11,961 bases of DNA from positions 1 to 11,961 of the forward strand of contig NZ_CALNCS010000008.1 in the NCBI RefSeq assembly GCF_937875145.1. Reading direction: 5' to 3'. Below, piece by piece: positions 6,763 through 11,961 of this stretch. The first letter of the stretch is position 1; the number at the start of each line of letters is the position of its first letter. The notes below the pieces were generated by a model, which searched no databases, was not told the origin of the DNA, and saw only the letters and a program-made list of their open reading frames with translations. This stretch comes from Alkalibaculum bacchi (GTDB lineage: Bacteria; Bacillota; Clostridia; Eubacteriales; Alkalibacteraceae). The translations under genes and the position numbers were made by a program.

Positions 6763-7110
6763 TTAATTATTTGGTATAATTTCAGCGATTACCTGATTAG
6801 GCAAACAAACGATCATCTCGCTGATTTGGTCAATAGGTGTGTTGTGCACACAAATTTGGTCTGGACAATCTGCTTCATAAATGCGAACTACGCCATCTTC
6901 TATCTTGATTTTATTCAAACCCAGATCCGTTTCTACAGTAAAGGTTTCATTTGTCTCTACTGTTAGTGGGATTTCCTTGTACACTTTGCCTTCAGAAGTA
7001 ACCCTTAAAAGTGTTTCTGCTTTGCTACCTTTATTTAAGTTTATAGATACAATTCCAATTAGGGCTATTATAAGAACGCCTAGTATTATCCAAATATCTC
7101 GTTTCTTCAC
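6763..7110 (-). CDS. eetA: NusG domain II-containing membrane-anchored protein (EetA-like)
   Basis: A protein of 115 residues with a short basic N-terminus, one transmembrane segment (about residues 6-25) and an extracytoplasmic beta-rich NusG-domain-II module. The module carries its characteristic core: the DGVVRIYEADCPDQICVH region with Cys82 and Cys87, then MIVCLPNQVIAEI with Cys102. There is no lipobox cysteine, so it is a membrane anchor rather than a lipoprotein. Such stand-alone modules are not transcription factors. EetA of the Listeria extracellular electron transfer locus is a protein of this type, encoded next to eetB. The start is GTG at 7110 with a modest AGGTG ribosome site 5 nt away; an ATG two bases upstream is out of frame. 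It heads the eetA-eetB-dmkB unit, with a candidate promoter and a terminator-like hairpin in its leader. The function of the cysteines is unknown. Confidence 0.82.
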   Translation of the reverse strand: MKKRDIWIILGVLIIALIGIVSINLNKGSKAETLLRVTSEGKVYKEIPLTVETNETFTVETDLGLNKIKIEDGVVRIYEADCPDQICVHNTPIDQISEMIVCLPNQVIAEIIPNN

Positions 7111-7146
7111 ATTTTCACCTATATTTCGTGTTCGTATTTATTGAAA

Positions 7147-7175
7147 AAATCCTTCTTCTTTTCGAAGAAGGATTT
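7147..7175. terminator. Bidirectional terminator-like hairpin in the ndh2-eetA gap (possible attenuator)
   Basis: A perfect 12-bp inverted repeat (AAATCCTTCTTC at 7147-7158, GAAGAAGGATTT at 7164-7175) with a 5-nt loop. On the minus strand the 3' arm runs into TTTTTTC, a classical intrinsic terminator; on the plus strand CCTTTTTTC follows. It lies 138 nt after ndh2 and about 37 nt before eetA. Because the best promoter for eetA is upstream of it, it may act both as the ndh2 terminator and as an attenuator of the eetA leader. Confidence 0.8.
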
Positions 7176-7237
7176 CCTTTTTTCATATATTAAGAAAGTC
7201 CTACTTTGTACTTATAAAAGTGAATACTTTAATCATT

Positions 7238-7265
7238 ATTATACCATTTAATACTAATTTAGCAA
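7238..7265 (-). promoter_or_regulatory. Candidate SigA promoter for eetA-eetB-dmkB
   Basis: On the minus strand TTGCTA (7260-7265) and a perfect TATAAT (7238-7243) are 16 bp apart, with a TGG extension just before the -10 (extended -10 form). Transcription would start near 7231, giving a leader of about 120 nt to the eetA GTG. The leader would contain two small AAAGT...ACTTT stem-loops and then the terminator-like hairpin. Confidence 0.65.
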
Positions 7266-7300
7266 AGTCCAGTCCAAGTCCTAGAATACAGGGCTAGTCC
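7266..7300 (-). promoter_or_regulatory. Cluster of GGACT repeats upstream of the eetA promoter
   Basis: Read on the plus strand, AGTCC occurs at 7266, 7271, 7277 and 7296 (GGACT on the minus strand), directly upstream of the -35 hexamer at 7260-7265; one more copy lies in the leader at 7197. The first three are spaced 5 and 6 nt apart. It may be a regulator-binding array; no known operator is matched. Confidence 0.3.
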
Positions 7301-7312
7301 AATGCACAATTG

Positions 7313-9274
7313 CTATTTTTCTTCGAATTCGTCAAAGTATAAATATGACTTTTTTACAAAGCCGAGTTTTGACCACCAACGTTTGATAGCAGGAATTACA
7401 TAGTAATCTAAGCCTAGGGCACGACCAGCACCTTCCATTAGGGCAATTGCACAAACAATATACCAAATCATAGAAGCATCAGCCATTCCTGTAAAGGCAA
7501 TACCTATACCCATACCAACGCTAACAAGAGAAGCTAAGAAAGTAAATAGGCCAAATATTAAGCATAATCCGATAACTATTTCACCTACAACCATCATTGT
7601 TTGGAATGGCACTTCAATAGGTTTGATAATGCTATTAACCATATTGACCATCCACTTAGGGGCATTCATTATAGCATCTCCAAAACCAGCTGGTTCGTGA
7701 TCTACTGCCCATTGGAAGAATGGGTGTAGTTGATTTGCAGCTTCTGCAGTAGCATTACCCACATCACCTACTATAGTGCCAGCACCACCTGTAGCAGCAG
7801 TTACCGCTTCAGCAGCTTCAGCAACTTGAGCAGCAGCACCTGGTGTGGCTGTACCAACATCTCCAGCATTAGAAGCATAGCCCGCAATGGCGTTAATTGT
7901 ATCGACAACTTTAGGAGATTCCAACCAGCCTTCACCGATTTTTACCATACCTTCAACTACCCACATATAACCCAACCATAATCGTAACGGCAATTTCCAA
8001 ATGTTCTTAGAAGATGAGGAGAATAAACCTCCAAATACGCTTCTTCTGTTTTTAACGTGGAAGAATTCATGTCTGAGATAGTTCCACACTTGTCTTATAC
8101 CAGCAACACCGATTTGATAGTAGATATTGACTATGTGCTTAATCAATACGGCAAGCCAGCCAGATGAGTTAAATCCAGTTTCTGCAACAGCATATTGAGA
8201 ACCAATGGACACCATGAATCCGTGATAATCTTGTTTATGTTTGTGTAAACTCTCATCTTTAATAAGTGCTGCAACGTTCATTGCTGCAGTATGTCCAGTT
8301 TGTTCAGCAGCTTCTACAATTTGTGGCAATGGACCTGTTTCATCTTCGTAAGAGGCACTATCTCCTATAACAAATACATTGCGAGCAGCTTTTCCGTCCT
8401 TCAATGGTTGTAAAGATTCGTTTACTACGATTCTTCCACCTCTGCCAAGGTCAAAGCCTAATTGGCTAAGAGTAGATTTATTCTTAATACCTGTAGTCCA
8501 GATTAATGTTTTAGTAGGGATTTCTGTGCCGTCTTTTAGCGTTACCGAATCAGGACCTACTTTAACTACTGGTGAGTTTTTAAGAAGTTGAATGCCTAAT
8601 TTTTTATAGCGTTTTTCAACTTTAGCCACTTGAGCGTCGTTTTTTAACATGTTTAATATACGGTTCATGGCTTCGATATTATAGATTGTTACTTCTTTTT
8701 CATCAATATTATATTTTCTTGATAGGTGTTTTTTTGCTTCGCCAATTTCGCCTACCATCTCAACACCTGTAAATCCACCGCCGCATACTGCAAAAGTAAG
8801 GAGCTGTTTTCTCTTGGCAGAATCTTTTTCTGTGGAAGCTTGAGCAAACATGTCCTCAATGTGATTTCTTAGTAATACAGCATCTTCAAAAGACCATAAT
8901 GTAAATGAATTTTCCTCTGCTCCCTCTACTCCGAAGAAGTTTGGTTCATTACCTGCACCCATAATGAGATAATCATAACTATAAGTCCCATTATCTGATT
9001 TTAATTGATTCTTAGAAAAATCAAATTCTTTTATGCTGTCTCTTACCACATTCACTTTGCGACCAGCAAAAATCTTTTGCAAGTTTATTTGAACGGATTC
9101 AGGTTCTGTACGATGACCAGCTACTTCATGTAACTCTGTCATAAGAGTATGAAAGTTATTTTTGTCAATTAAGGTTATTTCTACATGGTCGTCATGTTTA
9201 AATAATTTATGCAGGGTTTTACCAGCTTTGACACCAGAATAACTTCCGCCTACGATTACTATCTTCTTTGCCAT
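7313..9274 (-). CDS. ndh2: Type II NADH dehydrogenase with C-terminal DoxX-like membrane domain (Ndh2)
   Basis: A flavoprotein that oxidises NADH and reduces a membrane quinone without pumping protons. With the start at 9274 it has 653 residues, far longer than ordinary NDH-2 (about 400). The FAD loop GGSYSG is at 9-14, the NADH-site Rossmann loop CGGGFTG at 164-170 and the FAD-phosphate motif VFVIGDSAS at 300-308. A membrane-binding helix follows near 371-391. Beyond the enzyme core come a hydrophobic segment (427-446), an alanine/glycine-rich loop (about 461-515) and three more hydrophobic segments (557-622), resembling a DoxX-type four-helix domain. Ndh2 of the Listeria extracellular electron transfer locus is likewise extended by a membrane domain and lies beside eetA, as here. 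The open frame reaches 9355, but AAGGAGG (9281-9287) lies 6 nt before the ATG at 9274 and MAKKIVIVGG is the natural start. The gene is divergent from minD. Confidence 0.9.
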   Translation of the reverse strand: MAKKIVIVGGSYSGVKAGKTLHKLFKHDDHVEITLIDKNNFHTLMTELHEVAGHRTEPESVQINLQKIFAGRKVNVVRDSIKEFDFSKNQLKSDNGTYSYDYLIMGAGNEPNFFGVEGAEENSFTLWSFEDAVLLRNHIEDMFAQASTEKDSAKRKQLLTFAVCGGGFTGVEMVGEIGEAKKHLSRKYNIDEKEVTIYNIEAMNRILNMLKNDAQVAKVEKRYKKLGIQLLKNSPVVKVGPDSVTLKDGTEIPTKTLIWTTGIKNKSTLSQLGFDLGRGGRIVVNESLQPLKDGKAARNVFVIGDSASYEDETGPLPQIVEAAEQTGHTAAMNVAALIKDESLHKHKQDYHGFMVSIGSQYAVAETGFNSSGWLAVLIKHIVNIYYQIGVAGIRQVWNYLRHEFFHVKNRRSVFGGLFSSSSKNIWKLPLRLWLGYMWVVEGMVKIGEGWLESPKVVDTINAIAGYASNAGDVGTATPGAAAQVAEAAEAVTAATGGAGTIVGDVGNATAEAANQLHPFFQWAVDHEPAGFGDAIMNAPKWMVNMVNSIIKPIEVPFQTMMVVGEIVIGLCLIFGLFTFLASLVSVGMGIGIAFTGMADASMIWYIVCAIALMEGAGRALGLDYYVIPAIKRWWSKLGFVKKSYLYFDEFEEK

Positions 9275-9386
9275 TTTAATCCTCCTTAAATTTTTGTGAT
9301 ATACATAAATATACGGTATAAATAAATGCACTACAAAAAAAACACTAAAAAACAATAAAATTATGGTAAATATTTTGTGTAAGTAT

Positions 9387-9415
9387 ATATTAATATATTT
9401 TATCCATTAATTCAA
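9387..9415 (-). promoter_or_regulatory. Candidate promoter for ndh2
   Basis: On the minus strand TTGAAT (9410-9415) and TAATAT (9387-9392) are separated by 17 bp, four of six matches each, with a 5' leader of about 105 nt. The 14-bp palindrome ATATATTAATATAT (9385-9398) covers the -10. The surroundings are extremely AT-rich, so chance matches are likely. Confidence 0.3.
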
Positions 9416-9560
9416 CAATTTATTTATGAACTAGCAAATACACGATTGGACTCAAAAAAGCTTTAAACTGTGAAAAAATAATTGGATAGTTTACATTAGA
9501 AGACAAAATATGCATGACAATTTTGCTAAAATGAGTGATAAAAAGACAGGAGGGGTTCCT

Positions 9561-10346
9561 ATGGGACAAGTTTACGTTATAACCTCAGGAAAAGGTGGCG
9601 TAGGAAAAACCACAACGACAGCAAATCTAGGTTCCGCACTGGCTATGATGAATAAAAGAGTAGTCGTAATCGATGCAGATATTGGACTTAGGAATCTCGA
9701 TGTTGTAATGGGTTTAGAAAATCAAATTGTATATAATGTAGTAGACGTAGTAGAGGGAAGATGTAGATTTAGCCAAGCTTTAATTAAAGATAAGCGTTTT
9801 GAAGAGCTCTATTTGCTTCCAGCTGCTCAAACCAATAGTAAAACCGATATTGCACCAGGCGATATGATAGAGTTATGTGATGAACTGCGAGCAGAATTCG
9901 ACTATATACTTATTGATTGCCCTGCAGGTATTGAGAGAGGTTTTGAAAATGCCATAGCAGGAGCAGACAAGTCTATTGTAGTTACAGTTCCTGAAGTATC
10001 AGCAGTTCGGGATGCAGATCGAATTATTGGTTTGTTGAATAGTGCAGGTATAGAAGAAGTGAATCTAATAGTAAATAGAGTAAGATTAGATTTAGTAAAA
10101 AAAGGTGAGATGCTAAGTGTAGACGATATGCTTGATATTTTAGCAGCAAAGCTTTTGGGCATTGTTCCGGATAATAAAGATATTGTAATTACAACAAATA
10201 GGGGAGAACCAGTAGTCAGCAATCAAAAATCCCTTACTGGACAAGCGTATCGTAATATTGCCGAGAGAGTTCTAGGTGAAGAAGTACCTTATGTAGAATT
10301 AGATGTGAAAAAGAATTTTATTCAGTGGCTTTTCAGTACCAATTAA
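9561..10346 (+). CDS. minD: Septum site-determining ATPase MinD
   Basis: A membrane-binding ATPase that directs the division inhibitor MinC to the poles and is released by MinE. The 261 residues are of family length. The deviant Walker A motif GKGGVGKTT (10-18) has both Lys11 and Lys16; switch I is VVVIDADIGLRNLD (Asp40), Walker B is YILIDCPAG (near 120), and the C-terminal KNFIQWLFSTN is a short amphipathic membrane-targeting helix. The frame is open upstream to an ATG at 9510, but AGGAGGGG directly precedes the ATG at 9561 and the MGQVYVITSGKGG start is standard, so the 17 extra residues are not counted. It is followed by minE 14 nt later, whose SD touches the minD stop. Unusually, minC is not upstream; ndh2 lies there instead, divergent. 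Confidence 0.97.
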   Translation: MGQVYVITSGKGGVGKTTTTANLGSALAMMNKRVVVIDADIGLRNLDVVMGLENQIVYNVVDVVEGRCRFSQALIKDKRFEELYLLPAAQTNSKTDIAPGDMIELCDELRAEFDYILIDCPAGIERGFENAIAGADKSIVVTVPEVSAVRDADRIIGLLNSAGIEEVNLIVNRVRLDLVKKGEMLSVDDMLDILAAKLLGIVPDNKDIVITTNRGEPVVSNQKSLTGQAYRNIAERVLGEEVPYVELDVKKNFIQWLFSTN

Positions 10347-10360
10347 GGAGATGAATGAAT

Positions 10361-10603
10361 ATGCTGTTTTTTAGAGGAAAACAAGACAGTAAGGATATTG
10401 CCAAAAGAAGGCTTCAAAGTTTACTATCCAATGAAAAAAATAATATGAATACAGAAAAATTAGATATGATTAAGTCAGAAATCATCCATTCCGTAGAGGA
10501 TCACTTTCCAGTAAATCGAAGTTCTAGTGAAATTTACATAACAGAAGAAAACAAAGAATCTGCAATCGTAGTCATCCTCCCTATAGTAAAAGAGAAAGTA
10601 TAG
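10361..10603 (+). CDS. minE: Cell division topological specificity factor MinE
   Basis: Stimulates the MinD ATPase and sets the oscillation or placement of MinCD. With the start at 10361 it has 80 residues, about the family length of 80-90. The N-terminal MLFF membrane-targeting residues are followed by the MinD-contact helix SKDIAKRRLQSLL, then a typical NTEKLDMIKSEIIHSVEDHF helix and the C-terminal dimerisation strands ending IVVILPIVKEKV. Three ATGs are close together (10351, 10355, 10361); the first is out of frame. SD AAGGAG at 10345-10350 is 4 nt from the second and 10 nt from the third. I prefer 10361 for spacing and for its MinE-like N-terminus, but 10355 is possible. It is co-transcribed with minD; its terminator spans the stop codon. 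Confidence 0.92.
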   Translation: MLFFRGKQDSKDIAKRRLQSLLSNEKNNMNTEKLDMIKSEIIHSVEDHFPVNRSSSEIYITEENKESAIVVILPIVKEKV

Positions 10604-10617
10604 TAGCTTTCTCTTTT
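10588..10617 (+). terminator. Intrinsic terminator of minDE, with the minE stop in its loop
   Basis: A perfect 11-bp inverted repeat (AAAAGAGAAAG at 10588-10598, CTTTCTCTTTT at 10607-10617) with an 8-nt loop that contains the minE TAG stop. The 3' arm itself ends in the T-run (TTTTTTTA region), so the stem and U-tract are fused. It separates minDE from rodA, which lies beyond a structured gap. Confidence 0.8.
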
Positions 10618-10639
10618 TTATGTTACAATATACGAATCA

Positions 10640-10794
10640 GCAGATTGGCTTGCACAAGAAAATGAATTAATTTCTATGAGCAAGTGCAAGTCTGACAAGG
10701 GTATCACTAATGCTTGTCTGCATCGCTTCGCTCGTTGACAAGCAAAGTGACACTCCAAACGACCGAGACCGTGTAAGCGGTCGAAGCAATCTGC
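10640..10794. repeat. Multi-branched palindromic element between minE and rodA
   Basis: A closing stem pairs GCAGATTGGCTT (10640-10651) with AAGCAATCTGC (10784-10794) with one bulged base. Inside are three successive inverted repeats: CTTGCAC (10649-10655) / GTGCAAG (10684-10690); TGCTTGTC (10711-10718) / GACAAGCA (10737-10744), extended through TCACT / AGTGA; and CGACCG (10760-10765) / CGGTCG (10778-10783). The last one abuts the closing stem. It is visibly richer in G+C than its flanks. No coding signal is convincing here. It could be a structured RNA or a dispersed repeat element. Confidence 0.6.
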
Positions 10795-10868
10795 GGTGTA
10801 CATTCTATGTAAAAGCTTTAAAGTCATCAAGGGTGACTAAAGGACCTAAACGAAACTGGGAGGTTAAA

Positions 10869-11961
10869 TTGAAACCATTAAGTTACATAAAAAAGATTGA
10901 TTATACATTAGTATTTGTTATACTGGCTCTTTTTACCATAGGCATGATTGCCATTTGGGTAGCGACGGATACAGAGAATTTTATTGCAGGAGAGTCTTCA
11001 AATTATATTTTTAAACAATTAGTTGCCTTTACTATAGGTGTGGTGGGAATGATTATTGTTATGAGTATTGATTATCACTTTCTTGGTCAATATTGGATTC
11101 ATATATATATATTATGTTTAGTTTTGCTAGTAATAGTGTGGATGCCTGGTATTGGCGTAGTCAATAAGGGGACAAGAGGTTGGATTAATTTAGGTTTTAT
11201 GGAATTGCAAACCTCAGAAATTGGAAAATTACTTTTTATCATATCTTTTGGTAAATTATTAGATAAGCGAAAGGATAAATTAAATCGAATTGTGGATTTA
11301 TTGCCTTTGGCGCTTTTCATAACACCTGTTATTGCCTTAATTGCTATTCAGCCAGATATGGGGCAAGCATTGGTATATGTAGTTATTGCAGCAGGAATGC
11401 TCTTTGTAGCAGGACTTAATACTAAGTACATTTATGGGGTTATCGCTAGTGTCATTGTAGGGTTTCCTCTCTTATGGAATTTCTATATGCATGATTATCA
11501 GAAAAAGCGATTGATTACCTTTTTTAATCCAGCGAATGACCCTTTAGGTGATGGGTATCACGCCATACAGTCTATGACTGCAATAGGCTCAGGGGGAGTT
11601 TTCGGAAAGGGCTTTGGTGCAGAAAATACGATGACAAAGCTAAACTACTTGCCTGCCCAATGGACTGATTTTATATTCTCTGTTATTTCGGAGACAACTG
11701 GATTTATCGGTGCAACTGTTGTAGTATTGCTCTTTGGTTTGTTTTTATACAGATTACTAAAAGGTGCAAGCGAAGCCAAAGATCACTATGGAACCTTGAT
11801 TATTTCAGGAGTATTTTTCATGTTCTTGTTTCAAATAGTAGAAAACATAGGTATGACTATGGGAATTATGCCTATTACAGGAATAACATTGCCATTTTTA
11901 AGCTACGGAGGTAGCTCTATTATGACGAATATGATTATAATAGGTATGGTATTAAATGTGT
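10869..11961 (+). CDS. rodA: Rod shape-determining SEDS glycosyltransferase RodA, 3'-truncated by window edge
   Basis: A polytopic membrane glycan polymerase that extends peptidoglycan from lipid II during cell elongation, working with a class B PBP and MreBCD. The start is TTG at 10869 with GGGAGG (10858-10863) 5 nt upstream; the next in-frame ATG lies after the first membrane segment begins. The 364 visible codons show about ten hydrophobic segments and the SEDS marks: NKGTRGWINLG, QPDMGQALV, FFNPANDPLGDGYHAIQSMTAIGSGG, YLPAQWTDFIFSVISE with the catalytic-type Asp267, and PFLSYGGSS (Gly347 to Ser350). Only the last few residues should be missing, as family members have about 370-400. FtsW and SpoVE are close paralogues; position after minDE and the NPANDPLGDGYH-type sequence favour RodA. 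It is separated from minE by a terminator and a palindromic element, so it probably has its own promoter or relies on read-through. Confidence 0.9.
   Translation, partial: MKPLSYIKKIDYTLVFVILALFTIGMIAIWVATDTENFIAGESSNYIFKQLVAFTIGVVGMIIVMSIDYHFLGQYWIHIYILCLVLLVIVWMPGIGVVNKGTRGWINLGFMELQTSEIGKLLFIISFGKLLDKRKDKLNRIVDLLPLALFITPVIALIAIQPDMGQALVYVVIAAGMLFVAGLNTKYIYGVIASVIVGFPLLWNFYMHDYQKKRLITFFNPANDPLGDGYHAIQSMTAIGSGGVFGKGFGAENTMTKLNYLPAQWTDFIFSVISETTGFIGATVVVLLFGLFLYRLLKGASEAKDHYGTLIISGVFFMFLFQIVENIGMTMGIMPITGITLPFLSYGGSSIMTNMIIIGMVLNV

Noticed and set aside
9275..9356. A 27-residue hydrophobic N-terminal extension of Ndh2 that could look like a signal anchor
   Set aside because: A strong AAGGAGG lies inside it, 6 nt before the ATG at 9274, and the FAD-binding fold begins right at that start; the extension is leader sequence.
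9376..9398. A possible Rex-type redox operator (TTGTGTAA...) in front of ndh2
   Set aside because: Only one half-site resembles the consensus; the other half is plain AT-rich sequence.
9510..9560. A 17-residue N-terminal extension of MinD (ATG at 9510)
   Set aside because: It has no ribosome site, while AGGAGGGG precedes the ATG at 9561 and the shorter start gives the standard MinD N-terminus.
10618..10830. A 70-codon minus-strand frame between minE and rodA
   Set aside because: It lies over the multi-branched palindromic element, is opposite to both neighbours, is rich in Cys/His/Arg as expected from palindromic spurious frames, and has no clear ribosome site.

Overview
The window is AT-rich (visibly about 35-38% G+C). 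It has strong AAGGAGG/AGGTGAT-type Shine-Dalgarno (SD) sites, TTG and GTG starts, and gene families typical of anaerobic spore-former-like Bacillota. A Clostridia-type chromosome is the best reading; the sequence alone does not name the genus. All genes look like ordinary chromosomal ones, and no transposase, phage, tRNA, rRNA or CRISPR is visible.

Layout. (1) Positions 1-2421, plus strand: the end of a homoserine dehydrogenase gene (cut by the left edge) followed by an aspartate kinase gene, an aspartate-family amino acid operon. The kinase gene carries a striking in-frame internal ribosome site that would make a separate regulatory subunit. (2) Positions 2422-5156, mostly minus strand: a large imperfect hairpin, then single-gene units for a folate cyclodeaminase/cyclohydrolase-family protein, a short Hsp20-type chaperone, methionine sulfoxide reductase A and LuxS. 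Several are followed by clear intrinsic terminators. (3) Positions 5258-9274, minus strand: ndh2 (NADH dehydrogenase with an extra membrane domain), a NusG-domain-II membrane-anchored protein (EetA-like), a Gx-transporter/HepS-I family membrane protein (EetB-like) and a long-chain polyprenyl diphosphate synthase (DmkB-like). This is the core order of the flavin-based extracellular electron transfer (FLEET) locus known from Listeria and relatives. A promoter and a terminator-like hairpin lie in front of the eetA-eetB-dmkB part. (4) Positions 9561-11961, plus strand, divergent from ndh2: minD, minE, a roughly 155-nt multi-branched palindromic element, and a rodA-type SEDS gene cut by the right edge. 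No minC is adjacent.

How the genes fit together. Ndh2 would oxidise NADH and pass electrons to a membrane quinone whose prenyl tail DmkB supplies; EetA/EetB are the membrane partners required for extracellular electron transfer in Listeria. The flavinylated lipoprotein (PplA), its flavin transferase (FmnB) and the DmkA prenyltransferase are not in the window, so the pathway is only partly visible. MinD/MinE position the division site and RodA polymerises the elongation peptidoglycan. LuxS recycles S-ribosylhomocysteine; MsrA and Hsp20 are protein-protection functions.

The strongest leads are the FLEET-like cluster with its possible attenuator leader, the internal start in lysC, and the structured intergenic element between minE and rodA.
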